DNA from: Caulobacteraceae bacterium
Lineage (GTDB): Bacteria > Pseudomonadota > Alphaproteobacteria > Caulobacterales > Caulobacteraceae
Assembly (NCBI GenBank): GCA_947475415.1
Contig: CANJLH010000024.1
Location: 1-49,557, forward strand
Reading direction: 5' to 3'
DNA: 49,557 nucleotides
Below the pieces are notes generated by a model. It saw nothing but the letters and a program-made list of their open reading frames with translations, searched no databases and was not told the origin of the DNA. This document shows positions 1-9,861 of the stretch, in pieces. The stretch's first letter is position 1, and each line of letters begins with the position of its first letter. The translations under genes and the position numbers were made by a program.

Positions 1-1
1 A

Positions 2-1783
2 TACCTGGTCAACGCCGACGACATCCAGATCAAGATGGCCCAGGGCGCTAAGCCTGGTGAAGGCGGCCAACTGCCCGGCCACAAGGTGGACAAGAACATC
101 GCCAGGGTCCGGCACTCCACGCCGGGCGTCGGCCTGATCAGCCCGCCGCCGCACCACGACATCTATTCGATCGAAGATCTGGCTCAGCTCATCCACGACC
201 TGAAGAACGTCAATCCAAAGGCCCGCATCTCCGTGAAGCTGGTCTCGGAGGTCGGCGTCGGCACCGTGGCCGCCGGCGTCGCCAAGGCGCGCGCCGACCA
301 TGTGACCATCTCAGGGTTCGAGGGTGGCACCGGCGCCTCGCCGTTGACCTCGCTGACCCATGCCGGCTCGCCTTGGGAGATCGGCCTGGCGGAGACCCAG
401 CAGACCCTGCTGCTGAACGGACTTCGGACCCGGATCGCCGTTCAGGTGGATGGCGGTCTGCGCACCGGGCGTGACGTGGCCATCGGGGCGCTCCTGGGCG
501 CCGACGAGTTCGGCTTCGCCACCGCTCCTCTGATTGCGGCGGGCTGCATAATGATGCGCAAGTGTCACCTGAACACCTGTCCGGTGGGCGTGGCCACCCA
601 GGACCCGGTGCTTCGCGCAAGGTTCACCGGCCAGCCCGAACATGTGATCAACTATTTCTTCTATGTGGCTGAAGAGCTGCGGGAAATCATGGCGGAGATG
701 GGATTCGCCACGGTCAACGACATGGTCGGCCGTGTTGATCGCCTGGATATGGCGCCGGCCGTCGAGCACTGGAAGGCCCAGGGCGTCGACCTGTCGAAGT
801 TGCTCTATGCCGAACCGGCCAAAAACCAGACGGCGCTTTGGAACCGTGATCGTCAGAGCCACGGTCTGGAAAAGGCTCTTGACGTGCAGTTGATCGCCGA
901 CGCCCATGCCGCCCTGGACTCGGGCCAACCGGTCCGCGGCGAGTATGCGATCCAAAACGTCAACCGCACTGTGGGCGCCATGCTCTCCGGTGAGGTGGCC
1001 CGCCGCCACGGCCACGTTGGGCTGCCCGAGGACACCATATCCTACCGTCTGACCGGCGCCGCGGGGCAGAGCTTCGGGGCATTCCTCGCCCGCGGGGTCA
1101 GTCTGGAGCTGGTGGGCGATGGGAACGACTATGTGGGCAAGGGTCTCTCCGGTGGCCGGGTTGTGGTTCGCCAACCCGCCGGTTCGCGGCGAGACCCCAC
1201 CCAGAACATCATCATCGGTAATACCGTGCTCTACGGCGCCATCGCCGGTGAAGCCTATTTCGAGGGCGTCGCGGGCGAGCGCTTCGCCGTGCGAAACTCC
1301 GGGGCCATCGCGGTCGTCGAGGGCGTGGGCGACCATGGCTGCGAATACATGACAGGCGGCGTGGTGACCGTGCTGGGCGATACCGGGCGCAACTTCGCCG
1401 CCGGCATGTCGGGCGGCATCGCCTATGTCTATGACCCGAAAGGCCGGTTCCGAGACCTGGTCAACATGGCGATGGTCGATCTGGAGGCGATCGCGCCGGC
1501 TGGACCGGTTGATCGCACCGATGAGCCGTTCCGGCCCAGCCAGAGGTCGATCTCTGTCGACAACGCCGGTATGGGCGACCCGTTGCGATTCGATGCCGAG
1601 CGGTTGCGAATCCTTATTGAGCGGCACCAACTCTATACTGGCAGCGCACGGGCCAAGATGATCCTGGAGTCCTGGGACGAGAGCCTGAAGGCCTTCGTCA
1701 AGGTGACACCCAAGGATTATCGCCGCGCACTTCTGGAGCTGGCGGCCGAACGGCAGGCGGCGGCGGCCGTCGCCGCCGAGTAG
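2..1783 (+). CDS. gltB: Glutamate synthase (NADPH) large subunit, C-terminal part
   Basis: The reading frame is open from base 2, so the 5' part of the gene lies outside the window. The large subunit makes glutamate from glutamine-derived ammonia and 2-oxoglutarate, using electrons passed on by GltD. The visible part holds the end of the FMN-binding synthase barrel with its glycine-rich stretch ([13 protein letters not shown]), followed by three cysteines in a C-x5-C-x4-C pattern (codons at 545, 563 and 578), the 3Fe-4S cluster ligands of this family. The C-terminal GXGXG beta-helix domain follows (for example [14 protein letters not shown]). gltD starts 25 bp downstream on the same strand, so the two form the usual operon. 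No damage is seen in the visible part. Confidence 0.97.
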   Translation, partial: YLVNADDIQIKMAQGAKPGEGGQLPGHKVDKNIARVRHSTPGVGLISPPPHHDIYSIEDLAQLIHDLKNVNPKARISVKLVSEVGVGTVAAGVAKARADHVTISGFEGGTGASPLTSLTHAGSPWEIGLAETQQTLLLNGLRTRIAVQVDGGLRTGRDVAIGALLGADEFGFATAPLIAAGCIMMRKCHLNTCPVGVATQDPVLRARFTGQPEHVINYFFYVAEELREIMAEMGFATVNDMVGRVDRLDMAPAVEHWKAQGVDLSKLLYAEPAKNQTALWNRDRQSHGLEKALDVQLIADAHAALDSGQPVRGEYAIQNVNRTVGAMLSGEVARRHGHVGLPEDTISYRLTGAAGQSFGAFLARGVSLELVGDGNDYVGKGLSGGRVVVRQPAGSRRDPTQNIIIGNTVLYGAIAGEAYFEGVAGERFAVRNSGAIAVVEGVGDHGCEYMTGGVVTVLGDTGRNFAAGMSGGIAYVYDPKGRFRDLVNMAMVDLEAIAPAGPVDRTDEPFRPSQRSISVDNAGMGDPLRFDAERLRILIERHQLYTGSARAKMILESWDESLKAFVKVTPKDYRRALLELAAERQAAAAVAAE

Positions 1784-1808
1784 AAATCTTAGTTGCGGAG
1801 CAAGCCCG

Positions 1809-3260
1809 ATGGGAAAGCCCACCGGATTCCTGGAGTTCGAGCGTCGCGACCGTGGCTATGACAAGCCTGCGGAGCGCCTGAAAACCTGGAAAGAATTCGT
1901 CAAGCCGCTGCCCAAGGCGGACCTGCAGACCCAGGCCGCACGCTGCATGGACTGCGGGATTCCGTTCTGTCACCAAGGCTGCCCGGTGAACAACCAGATC
2001 CCGGATTTCAACAATCTGGTCTACCGCGACCAGTGGCGCACGGCGCTGGAGAATCTCCAGTCCACGAACAACTTTCCAGAGTTCACCGGCCGCATCTGCC
2101 CGGCGCCTTGCGAGGCGGCCTGCGTTCTAAACATCGATGAGAACCCGGTCACCATCAAGACCATCGAGGCCCAGATCATCGACCGCGGCTGGGATGAGGG
2201 CTGGGTTACGCCCCAGACGTCCGAACGTGGCACCGGAAAGCGGGTCGCGGTGGTGGGTTCTGGTCCCTCGGGACTTGCCTGCGCCCAACAGCTGGCCCGC
2301 GCCGGCCATGCCGTGACGGTGTTCGAAAAGAACGACCGCATTGGCGGGCTGCTCCGCTACGGCATCCCGGATTTCAAGATGGAGAAGCACCTCATCGATC
2401 GGCGCGTCCGGCAGATGGAATCCGAAGGGGTGATTTTCCGCACCAACATGGAGATCGGCGTCACGGTCTCGGTCCAGCGGCTGCTGGATGACTACGACGT
2501 TCTGGTGATGAGCGGCGGCGCGGAGCATCCCCGTGACCTCGAAGCGCCAGGCCGCGAGCTTTCCGGGGTTCACTTCGCCATGGAGTTCCTGACCCAGCAG
2601 AACAAGCGCAACGCCGGAGACCCGGAAGACGTCGCCGCCCCCCTCGGGACGCTGAGCGCAAAGGGTAAGCATGTAGTGGTCATCGGTGGGGGCGACACCG
2701 GCTCGGACTGCATTGGCACCTCCAACCGTCAGGGCGCCGCGGCTGTGGTGCAGCTGGAGATCATGCCCCAGCCGCCGGAGCGGGAAAACAAGACGCTGAC
2801 CTGGCCGAACTGGCCGCTGAAGATGCGCACCTCGTCGTCCCAGGAAGAGGGCTGCGATCGCGACTTCGCCATCGGCACCAAGCAAGTGATCGGGTCCGGT
2901 GGCAAGGTGACCGCGCTTCAGTGCGTGCGCCTGGATTGGAGCCCCGATGAGCAGGGTCGCATGCAGATGCGCGAGATCGAGGGTTCGGAGTTCGAGATCA
3001 AGGCCGACCTGGTGTTGCTGGCAATGGGCTTCATCGGGCCTCGCAAGCCAGGCTTCGTTGAGCAGACCGGCGTGGAGATGGACCCTCGCGGCGCGGTCAA
3101 GGCCAATGTTGAGGACTACCGCACCACTACGCCGAACATCTTCTCCTGCGGCGACATGCGACGCGGTCAGTCTCTGGTTGTCTGGGCGATCCGCGAAGGC
3201 CGCCAGTGCGCGCGGGCGGTGGACGAGTTCCTGATGGGGTCAAGCCGCCTGCCGCGGTAG
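1809..3260 (+). CDS. gltD: Glutamate synthase (NADPH) small subunit
   Basis: A 483-aa protein of full family length. It takes electrons from NADPH through FAD and iron-sulfur clusters and passes them to GltB. The N-terminal region has the 4Fe-4S cysteine sets C46/C49/C54/C58 and C97/C101/C105. An FAD Rossmann motif (VVGSGPSG, about residues 148-155) and an NADPH motif ([11 protein letters not shown], about 290-300) follow, as in the FAD-dependent oxidoreductases homologous to dihydropyrimidine dehydrogenase. The start is an ATG just behind a purine-rich GCGGAGC, 25 bp after the gltB stop. It ends beside a dispersed repeat, with the pit gene converging on it. Confidence 0.97.
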   Translation: MGKPTGFLEFERRDRGYDKPAERLKTWKEFVKPLPKADLQTQAARCMDCGIPFCHQGCPVNNQIPDFNNLVYRDQWRTALENLQSTNNFPEFTGRICPAPCEAACVLNIDENPVTIKTIEAQIIDRGWDEGWVTPQTSERGTGKRVAVVGSGPSGLACAQQLARAGHAVTVFEKNDRIGGLLRYGIPDFKMEKHLIDRRVRQMESEGVIFRTNMEIGVTVSVQRLLDDYDVLVMSGGAEHPRDLEAPGRELSGVHFAMEFLTQQNKRNAGDPEDVAAPLGTLSAKGKHVVVIGGGDTGSDCIGTSNRQGAAAVVQLEIMPQPPERENKTLTWPNWPLKMRTSSSQEEGCDRDFAIGTKQVIGSGGKVTALQCVRLDWSPDEQGRMQMREIEGSEFEIKADLVLLAMGFIGPRKPGFVEQTGVEMDPRGAVKANVEDYRTTTPNIFSCGDMRRGQSLVVWAIREGRQCARAVDEFLMGSSRLPR

Positions 3261-3280
3261 GGTTTCGACCTCCATCCCGC

Positions 3281-3375
3281 GTCTAACCCGGACGCACTCC
3301 GCAGGTCGTGATTTGACGACAGGGCGCATGGGGTTGATCCGCGAAAAAATGAAGTCCGGGCCTGATTTTCACCCC
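3281..3375 (-). repeat. Dispersed intergenic repeat, copy A
   Basis: Read on the minus strand, this stretch aligns with 18637-18730 on the plus strand. The 64-base core (3281-3344 here, 18667-18730 there) matches at roughly 80% by hand alignment with no gaps. The outer part shares GGGGTGAAAA and the T-run before TTCGCGGATCAA. It lies between the converging gltD and pit genes, starting a few bases after the pit stop codon. It contains no credible gene. The family is not one I can name. Confidence 0.75.
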
Positions 3376-3380
3376 CCGCG

Positions 3381-4391
3381 CTAAGTCAGGAACAGACCGC
3401 CAATCCAGTAGAACGCCGCCGCCACCAAGCCGGCGGCGGGTAGGGTGATCACCCAGGCTAAGAAGATGCGCCCGGCCACGCCCCAATTCACCGCCGACGC
3501 TCGCCGCGAGGCGCCCACGCCCACGATGCAGCCGGTGATGGTGTGGGTAGTGGAGACCGGAATGCCGGTGTGGGTGGCCAGGAACAGGGCGATGGCCCCG
3601 CCTGTTTCTGCGCAAAACCCCTGCATGGGGGTGAGCCGGGTGATCTTCGTGCCCATGGTCCGCACGATCCGCCAGCCACCGGTGAGCGTGCCCAGACCCA
3701 TGGCCGTGTAACAGGCTATCATCACCCACAGAGGCACGGCGAAGGCCTTGCCGGCGCCGTGCCCGTGCGAGATCAGCAGCGCGGCGATCACGCCCATAGT
3801 CTTTTGCGCATCGTTGCCCCCATGACCCAGGGAGAACATCGAGGCCGACAGGAACTGCAGCCGCCGAAACGTGGAATCCACCGCGAACGGCGTAAGGCGC
3901 ACGAACAGCCAGGAGACGATCAGCACCAGGAACAGCGCCAGGAAGAAGCCCAGCACCGGAGAGCCTGGGATCGCCACGATGGTCTTGGTGAGCCCATTCC
4001 ATTTGACGGCGTCCATGCCAGACGCCGCCAGGCCCGCGCCCACCAGCCCGCCGATCAGGGCGTGTGACGAGGAGGAGGGCAGGCCACCCCACCAGGTGAT
4101 CAAGTTCCAGGAGATCGCACCGGCAAGAGCGCCGAAAATCAGCCGGTCGCCGATCAGTTCCGGCCGGATCAATCCAGACCCCACGGTCTTGGCCACCAGG
4201 GTGCCGAAAAAGAAGATGGCGGCGAAGTTGAAGAACGCCGCCCAGATCACCGCCAGGCGTGGCGACAATACCCGCGTCGAGACGATGGTGGCGATGGAGT
4301 TGGCGGCATCGTGCATGCCGTTGATAAAGTCGAAGGTGAGGGCGACGATGATCAGCAGGATCAGGATAGGCGTGAGGCCGGCGATGTCCAA
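3381..4391 (-). CDS. pit: Inorganic phosphate transporter, PiT/PHO4 family
   Basis: A 336-aa polytopic membrane protein of the PiT family, low-affinity phosphate (or metal-phosphate) symporters of the inner membrane. It shows the two inverted family signatures: GMHDAANS at residues 25-32, near the first membrane segment, and GGNDAQKTMG in the second half. Serine/threonine-rich loops (LPSSSSHALIGG and VPVSTTHTITG-like) lie at the expected places. A longer frame opens upstream but runs over the DUF47 gene in another frame. I chose TTG at 4391 because a GGGAG Shine-Dalgarno sits 6 bases before it and because family homology begins there. The start lies 13 bp after the DUF47 stop, so the two genes are one operon. 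Confidence 0.92.
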   Translation of the reverse strand: MDIAGLTPILILLIIVALTFDFINGMHDAANSIATIVSTRVLSPRLAVIWAAFFNFAAIFFFGTLVAKTVGSGLIRPELIGDRLIFGALAGAISWNLITWWGGLPSSSSHALIGGLVGAGLAASGMDAVKWNGLTKTIVAIPGSPVLGFFLALFLVLIVSWLFVRLTPFAVDSTFRRLQFLSASMFSLGHGGNDAQKTMGVIAALLISHGHGAGKAFAVPLWVMIACYTAMGLGTLTGGWRIVRTMGTKITRLTPMQGFCAETGGAIALFLATHTGIPVSTTHTITGCIVGVGASRRASAVNWGVAGRIFLAWVITLPAAGLVAAAFYWIGGLFLT

Positions 4392-4404
4392 GCGGCGCTC
4401 CCGC

Positions 4405-5052
4405 CTAGACCTGTTCGACGACGACGCCGCTGATGCGGTTGGCGACGTCTTCGAAACAGTCGAGCACCCTCTCCAGGTGGCCCAGGATATCCACACCGAT
4501 GATGAAGGCCATCGAGTCCTTGGTCTGGGTCGCGGCCAGGTAGAGCGCCTTACGGCCCTGGTCGTAGATTTCGTCGGAGCGGTCCTCAAGCTGGACGATC
4601 TTCTCCGTAACCGCATGCAGCGCCTGGACGTTCTGGCGCATGCGAGGCAGCAGAGCCACGGCATCCTTGGTGAATTGCGCCGCCTCGACGATCATGTCGC
4701 CCATGGCCTGCATGGCCGGATCGAATGTCCGGACCTCGAACAGCATGACCACTTTGGCGGTCTTCTGCATCTGGTCGATGGCGTCATCCAGAGAGGTGAT
4801 CAGGTTCTGAATGTCGCCGCGATCGAACGGGGTGATAAAGCTGCGTCGCACGCCCTGCAGCACCTCGCGGGTGACCTGATCGGCGTCATCCTCGTGCTTG
4901 AATACCCTGGCGCAGGCATCGGCGGCTCCATCCCCGCCCTTGAGTACGTCCCTTAACGCCGCTGCGCCCTCGGCCAATATCGCCGCGTGCGCGTCGAACA
5001 GCGGAAAGAACTTCAGCTCCTTAGGCATGATAGCCTGGAACCAGCCGAACAT
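4405..5052 (-). CDS. DUF47 / PhoU-like Pit accessory protein
   Basis: A 215-aa mostly helical protein of the DUF47 family (PhoU-like), which commonly sits next to pit and is thought to modulate phosphate transport. The sequence is rich in charged helices, with the family pattern FEDxxDAIDQMQKT in the middle (LDDAIDQMQKT). It starts at ATG 5052 (MFGWFQAIMPKELKFF), right behind an eight-base G run that can serve as ribosome binding site. Upstream in-frame ATG codons exist but lie outside family homology. It is followed directly by pit. No clear PHO box could be recognised upstream. Confidence 0.9.
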   Translation of the reverse strand: MFGWFQAIMPKELKFFPLFDAHAAILAEGAAALRDVLKGGDGAADACARVFKHEDDADQVTREVLQGVRRSFITPFDRGDIQNLITSLDDAIDQMQKTAKVVMLFEVRTFDPAMQAMGDMIVEAAQFTKDAVALLPRMRQNVQALHAVTEKIVQLEDRSDEIYDQGRKALYLAATQTKDSMAFIIGVDILGHLERVLDCFEDVANRISGVVVEQV

Positions 5053-5457
5053 CGCACCCCCCCCAAATTGTTCGTCACAGGTTGAGTCCCGGAGACCCCC
5101 GCTTGTGCTCATAACAAGGTCCCGGGCGATCTTGTCCAGGTATGATTTGGTCCGGGACAAACGATTTTTCGGTCAGGTCTCCAGATCGCTCATCGCCCTG
5201 ACGCCGGGGTCGGCCCCGTGCGACCAGACATGCGATAGTCCGCATCTAAGATAGCCCTCCGGCCTTAGCGATATCCTGTCGTGGGGGAAGTTGGATCAAG
5301 GTCCCGCAGCTGCGCCATTCTCGTCGTCCCCGGGATTGTCCGTCCATTTCGAACAACGACGAAAATCTGAATCAGATCGCCACCCCCTTGTTCGGGCTTG
5401 CGTCCTTTCAGCCCTTAACCTAGCTCCAAGTCAGTTCAGTGCGAGGCGAAACGCCAA
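5053..5457. other. Divergent intergenic region between DUF47-pit operon and galE
   Basis: About 405 bases with no credible gene. It must hold the promoters for the leftward DUF47-pit operon and for galE. I see no strong consensus -10/-35 pair and no clear regulatory palindrome. The only eye-catching feature is the C8 run at 5057-5064 (G8 on the minus strand), just before the DUF47 start. Confidence 0.6.
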
Positions 5458-6489
5458 ATGAGCGGATCCAATTTGGGCGCAGTGCTCGTCACCGGCGGCG
5501 GCGGCTATATCGGCTCACACACCGCCAAGGCGCTGCACGAGCGGGGCTACCTTCCGGTCGTATTTGATTCCTTCAGTTCTGGTTCCCGCGACGCCGTGCG
5601 CTGGGGGCCGCTTGTGGAAGGCGATATTCGCGATGCGGACGCTTTGGCTCGGGCCATGGCGGAGCACAAGGCGGCCGCGGTGATCCACTTCGCCGGCCTG
5701 ATTGAGGTCGGTCGCTCGATGAACCAGCCGGAGCTGTTTTGGGAACATAACGTGGGGGGGACGGCGACCCTGCTCGGCGCCATGCGCTCAGCTGGGGTCG
5801 GTCGTCTGGTGTTTTCCTCCTCTGCGGCGGTCTACGGGCAGGGCGGCCGCGGGCCGCTCGAGGCGATCTCTGAAGACGCGCTCAAAGCTCCCGCCAGTCC
5901 CTATGGCGATACGAAGCTCGCTGGCGAACGGATCATCGAAAGCGCCTGCGCGGCCTTTGGTCTGACGGGCGTGGCGTTGCGCTATTTCAATGCCGCCGGT
6001 GCTGATCCTTCCGGTCTGATCGGCGAGGCCCACGAACCGGAGACGCACCTGATTCCGCTGGCGATCGCCGCGGCCCTGGGCGACGGTAAGCCGCTGACCA
6101 TTTTTGGCGACGATTTCGATACGCCGGATGGGACCTGCCTGCGCGACTACGTCCATGTGAACGACCTCGCCGCCGCCCATGTCGCGGCCCTGGAGGCGTC
6201 TCTGGGAACTGGCGTATTCGAGGCTGTGAACATCGGCGGCGGAAGCGGCAGGTCGGTGCGCGAGGTCGTCGCCGCGGTTTCCGAGGCGGCCGGACCTGTT
6301 CCGCACAGCCTGGGCCCGCGCCGTGCGGGCGATCCGCCCAGCCTCGTGGCCGACGTCTCCCGCGCGGCTGAATTGCTCGGCTGGCGGGCGCAATGTTCAG
6401 ACCTCGCGACCATTGTGCGCGACGCACTGGCATGGGAATCCAGGCCCGCCTACGGCCGGGCGGGGCGGCGGCCTGTCAGCGCCCCTTGA
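5458..6489 (+). CDS. galE: UDP-glucose 4-epimerase
   Basis: A 343-aa protein of the extended short-chain dehydrogenase family that interconverts UDP-glucose and UDP-galactose with tightly bound NAD. It has the N-terminal Rossmann motif GGGGYIGSH (residues 13-21), the SSSAAVYG strand with the active-site serine near 121, and the catalytic pair Y149 and K153 (YGDTK). Length and order match GalE. Its product probably feeds exopolysaccharide or lipopolysaccharide synthesis. The 3' end overlaps the convergent crotonase-fold gene by 14 bp, so there is no room for a terminator between them. Confidence 0.94.
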   Translation: MSGSNLGAVLVTGGGGYIGSHTAKALHERGYLPVVFDSFSSGSRDAVRWGPLVEGDIRDADALARAMAEHKAAAVIHFAGLIEVGRSMNQPELFWEHNVGGTATLLGAMRSAGVGRLVFSSSAAVYGQGGRGPLEAISEDALKAPASPYGDTKLAGERIIESACAAFGLTGVALRYFNAAGADPSGLIGEAHEPETHLIPLAIAAALGDGKPLTIFGDDFDTPDGTCLRDYVHVNDLAAAHVAALEASLGTGVFEAVNIGGGSGRSVREVVAAVSEAAGPVPHSLGPRRAGDPPSLVADVSRAAELLGWRAQCSDLATIVRDALAWESRPAYGRAGRRPVSAP

Positions 6490-7297
6490 AGGCCGGTTTA
6501 CGCTTCTCGAGGAACGCGTTGCGGCCTTCCTTGTAATCTTCACTGGCGAAGCATGCGGAGATCGCCTGTTCCACCGCCGCCATGTCGCGTTCGGACTCAT
6601 CCTTCAGTGCGGCGGCGATGCCGATCTTCGCGGCCTTGAGGGTCATCGGCGCATTGGCGGCGATCATGCGTACGTAGTCCGCGGTCACCACCTCAAGTTC
6701 GCCATCGGGAACAACCCGGTTCAACAGTCCCATCCGTAAAGCTTCATCGGCCTCGAACCGATGCGCTGTGAACATCAGTTCCTTGGCGCACGCAGGGCCC
6801 ACCAGCGCCGTCAGCGCGGCCAGGCCAGGGAACCCATAGCCCAGCCCAAGCTGAGCGGCGGGAATACCATAGCGGGACAGGGAACTTGCGATCCTGAGGT
6901 CGCAGTCCAGCGCCAGCGCCAGACCGCCGCCGACGCAACTGCCGCGGATCATCGCGATGGTCGGCTTCGAACAATTCGCCAGGGCGGCGTGCCCAAGACC
7001 GGTTGCCTGGCTGTAGCGGCTTTCCGCTTCCGGATCAGCCCTTTGCCCCTCGAACTCGGAGATGTCAGCGCCGGATGCAAAGGAATGCCGCCCCGATCCG
7101 GTCACCACGATCACCCGAATGTCCGGGGCGGACTCAAAGGCGGCCACCACCTCGACGATCGACGCCCACATGTCCAGGGTGATGGCGTTGCGGCGGAGGG
7201 GATTGTTGATGGCGATCCAGCCCACCGGCGGTTGCTTGCGGCCGATCAGGTGTCCGGCGCCCAGATCGTCGGGCGCACGCTGTGTGAAGTCCGGCAT
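6476..7297 (-). CDS. Enoyl-CoA hydratase/isomerase-family (crotonase-fold) protein
   Basis: A 273-aa protein of the crotonase superfamily. The first oxyanion-hole loop (FASGADI, about 73-79) and the second (VGGGLALALDCDLRIAS, from 122) are clear, so CoA-ester binding is likely. Both glutamates that perform hydration in classical enoyl-CoA hydratases (the E of GGGCE and the E of PEI) are replaced by alanine here (A127 and A147). It is therefore probably not a true hydratase. An isomerase, decarboxylase or hydrolase role is possible but cannot be assigned. It stands alone, converging on galE with a 14-bp overlap. Confidence 0.85.
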   Translation of the reverse strand: MPDFTQRAPDDLGAGHLIGRKQPPVGWIAINNPLRRNAITLDMWASIVEVVAAFESAPDIRVIVVTGSGRHSFASGADISEFEGQRADPEAESRYSQATGLGHAALANCSKPTIAMIRGSCVGGGLALALDCDLRIASSLSRYGIPAAQLGLGYGFPGLAALTALVGPACAKELMFTAHRFEADEALRMGLLNRVVPDGELEVVTADYVRMIAANAPMTLKAAKIGIAAALKDESERDMAAVEQAISACFASEDYKEGRNAFLEKRKPAFKGR

Positions 7298-7391
7298 TCG
7301 GATGTCCCGGTCGATGTTCAGAACATGGTTGCCTGGAAATAACTAAACATAGAGTGAAATCCTCAATCAGTATGAGGTGTTATGAGCGCTG

Positions 7392-7955
7392 TTGCGGCGC
7401 TTGGGCGTGCGTCGGTTTCCGGCGCGGCGCGGCCGGCGTCGCGCTGGGAGCTGGCACTTGCGACGTTTGATCCAGGCGCTTTGCGCGCTTCTCCTGGTCC
7501 TGGCGACGGCAGCCGGACCCGGCCCCGCTGCTGCGGAACCCGTCACAAGCGCGCCCGTCGAAATCGATCTCCAATATCGCAGGGGCCTTGAAGCCCTGAG
7601 GGTCGGTCAACTCGACCAGGCCGAGGCGGCTGCGTTGGCGATCCTCGGGCCGCAACCGCTCAACCTAAACGGCCGCCAACTCCTGGGGCTGGTGAAGGCC
7701 CGGCGCGGCGACCTGGTCGGGGCGGTGCTTGAATTCGACCGGGTGCTGGCCAAGGACCCGAAATTCGTCCAGGCGCGCGAGGAACGAGCGGTGCTACTGG
7801 CGCGCCTGGGCAGACAAGGCCGCGCCCGCGCCGATCTGGACGCCCTTCGGGCGCGTGCGGCGGAGTGCGGCCGCGCCTGTCCGCCGGATTTGCGCAAGGC
7901 GGTTTCACGTGTGGAGGCCGCACTCGTCGCCGTCCGTCCGGCTGCGAACCTCTGA
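7392..7955 (+). CDS. Small TPR-repeat protein with N-terminal signal or anchor
   Basis: A 187-aa protein with a basic N-terminus, a hydrophobic segment (ALCALLLVLATAAG) and an AAAEP-like signal peptidase site, so it is probably exported. The rest holds about three tetratricopeptide-like helix pairs (for example YRRGLEALRVGQLDQAEAAA and LLGLVKARRGDLVGAVLEFD), suggesting protein binding. Function is unknown. The start is uncertain: TTG at 7392 gives the frame listed, GTG at 7407 is equally possible, and no strong ribosome binding site decides. It converges on cysA with 21 bp between stops. A weak inverted repeat (CCTCA/TGAGG, around 7360-7378) lies upstream. Confidence 0.7.
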   Translation: MRRLGVRRFPARRGRRRAGSWHLRRLIQALCALLLVLATAAGPGPAAAEPVTSAPVEIDLQYRRGLEALRVGQLDQAEAAALAILGPQPLNLNGRQLLGLVKARRGDLVGAVLEFDRVLAKDPKFVQAREERAVLLARLGRQGRARADLDALRARAAECGRACPPDLRKAVSRVEAALVAVRPAANL

Positions 7956-7976
7956 CACGCGGCTTCGAGGTTAGGT

Positions 7977-9053
7977 TCAGGCTGCATAGACCTGCGGCCG
8001 CATCGGCCGCACGCGCGCCTCGCTGCCGACTGATACGCCCGGCGGCAGATCGTCGCCACGGCACTGGAGTTCGAAGGCCTGGTCGCCGATCCGGCAGTCG
8101 ATCCTGACGTCTGGGCCGCGCTGGGCGAACCCCTGGACATGCATCGGCAGTCCGAGGCCGTCGGCAGGCGCGAAGGCCACCTCGTCTGGGCGGAAGAACA
8201 GCTCCACGGCGCCAGTTGGCGCGCCCGGGGCTGCAGCGCTCTCCCAGTCAGCCACGCGCAATTGCCCGCTGTCGACCACGCCTGGAATCCGGCAGGACGG
8301 CCCGAGGAAGTCGAACACGAAGGGGGTGGCCGGATTGTCGTACACCTCGTTCGGCGTACCGATTTGCACGAGCTCGCCATCCTTCAGGATGGCCACACGA
8401 TCAGCGAGGTCGAGCGCCTCTTCCTGGTCGTGGGTCACGAACACCGTGGTGACGCCTGCCTGGTCGTGCAGTTCCCGCAGCCAGCGCCGCAACTCGCGCC
8501 GAACCTGAGCGTCCAGGGCGCCGAACGGTTCGTCGAGCAGCAGCATTCGGGGTTCAATGGCCAAGGCGCGCGCCAAGGCCACGCGCTGCCGCTGGCCGCC
8601 GGAGAGCTGCGATGGAAAACGTCCGCCCAATGCATCAAGCTGCACCAGCGCCAACAGTTTCGCCACCCGATCGTCAATCTCGGATTTCGCGGGCCGCTCG
8701 CTGGCGGGACGCACGGTCAAACCGAAGGCGATATTCTGCGCCACGGTCATGTGACGGAAGAGGGCGTAGTGCTGGAACACCATCCCGACACGGCGTCTGC
8801 GCACCGGTAGGGCGAGGAAATCCTCGCCGCCAAAGCGCACCTCGCCCGCGTCCGGCTTTTCGAGGCCCGCCAGAACGCGCAATAGCGTGGTCTTGCCGGA
8901 GCCCGACGGACCCAGCAGGGCCAGGAACTCCTTGTCCCTAGCCTGCAGCGAAACGTTGTTCAGCGCTGGAAATCGGCTGTAGGCCTTGGATACGCCCTTG
9001 ATCTCCAGAGCCAGCTGGTCCGGGCTAGTTTCGTCGATGGGCTGAAAGTTCAC
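7977..9053 (-). CDS. cysA: Sulfate/thiosulfate ABC transporter ATP-binding protein
   Basis: A 358-aa ABC ATPase that powers sulfate import through CysT/CysW. Walker A GPSGSGKT is at 48-55, the Q-loop Q94, signature LSGGQ at 150-154, Walker B LLLDEP at 171-176 and switch histidine H208. A C-terminal TOBE-like regulatory domain follows. Upstream in-frame codons read through the cysW 3' end and lack family homology. GTG at 9053 (protein begins NFQPIDETS after the start) is the likely start, overlapping cysW by 29 bp. It is the last gene of the porin-sbp-cysT-cysW-cysA unit. Confidence 0.94.
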   Translation of the reverse strand: MNFQPIDETSPDQLALEIKGVSKAYSRFPALNNVSLQARDKEFLALLGPSGSGKTTLLRVLAGLEKPDAGEVRFGGEDFLALPVRRRRVGMVFQHYALFRHMTVAQNIAFGLTVRPASERPAKSEIDDRVAKLLALVQLDALGGRFPSQLSGGQRQRVALARALAIEPRMLLLDEPFGALDAQVRRELRRWLRELHDQAGVTTVFVTHDQEEALDLADRVAILKDGELVQIGTPNEVYDNPATPFVFDFLGPSCRIPGVVDSGQLRVADWESAAAPGAPTGAVELFFRPDEVAFAPADGLGLPMHVQGFAQRGPDVRIDCRIGDQAFELQCRGDDLPPGVSVGSEARVRPMRPQVYAA

Positions 9054-9861
9054 CAGCGTGCCGCCATTCGAGTAGGGTCTTGAGGACGAGGGTGACCAGC
9101 CCGAGGCTGGCCAGGACGGAGGCGGCCGCGAAGGCGCCGACGAAATCGTAGTCATTGTAAAGCACCTCGATGTGAAGCGGCAACGTGGTCGTGAGGCCGC
9201 GAATGCTGCCGGAGACGACGGAGACCGCTCCGAACTCGCCCATAGCCCGGGCGTTGCAGAGCAGGACGCCGTAGAGCAGCGCCCAGCGGATGTTGGGCAG
9301 GGTGATCCGCCAGAATGTCGTGAACCCGCCCGCGCCGAGGGTGAGGGCCGCGGCCTCCTCGTCGGCGCCCTGGTCCTGCATGAGCGGGATGAGTTCCCGG
9401 GCGACGAAGGGCAGGGTCACCAGCACCGTGGCCAGCACCAGGCCGGTGGTGGCGAAGATGATCCTCACGTCGTGGGCGATCAGCCATTCGCCGAACCAGC
9501 CCTGGGCGCCGAACAACAGCACCCAGACCAGGCCCGAGACCACCGGCGACATGGAGAACGGCAGGTCGATGAGGGTGATCAGCAGGCTCTTGCCCTTGAA
9601 CTCGAACTTTGAGATCGCCCAGGCGGCCATGACGCCGAACACGGCGTTGAGCGGCACTGAGATGGCTGCGACGGTTAGCGTCAGCCGGATCGCGGCCAGG
9701 GCGTCAGGTTGCTTCAAGGGATCCAGATAGGCGTCCAGGCCCTTCGAGAGCGCCTGCTGGAACACCACCCCCAGGGGCAGAACAATAAGGACTCCAAGCA
9801 CCGCCAGCGTCAGGGCGAGCATCAGCGGCGCGGCGCCGGGCAGGCGGATCGCACGCATCAT
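9025..9861 (-). CDS. cysW: Sulfate ABC transporter permease CysW
   Basis: A 278-aa inner-membrane permease with about six hydrophobic segments. It carries the EAA loop that docks on the ATPase ([19 protein letters not shown]), followed by the [10 protein letters not shown] stretch typical of CysW. It forms a heterodimeric channel with CysT. Its ATG overlaps the cysT stop by 4 bp (9858-9861), a sign of translational coupling, and its 3' end overlaps cysA. The order T-W-A is the standard sulfate transporter order. Confidence 0.95.
   Translation of the reverse strand: MMRAIRLPGAAPLMLALTLAVLGVLIVLPLGVVFQQALSKGLDAYLDPLKQPDALAAIRLTLTVAAISVPLNAVFGVMAAWAISKFEFKGKSLLITLIDLPFSMSPVVSGLVWVLLFGAQGWFGEWLIAHDVRIIFATTGLVLATVLVTLPFVARELIPLMQDQGADEEAAALTLGAGGFTTFWRITLPNIRWALLYGVLLCNARAMGEFGAVSVVSGSIRGLTTTLPLHIEVLYNDYDFVGAFAAASVLASLGLVTLVLKTLLEWRHAGELSAHRRN

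Noticed and set aside
311..1822. 503-aa open frame antisense to gltB
   Set aside because: A shadow of codon bias in high-GC coding sequence; gltB is well conserved on the other strand.
4392..4664. N-terminal extension of Pit
   Set aside because: It overlaps the DUF47 gene in another frame and has no hydrophobic or family character.
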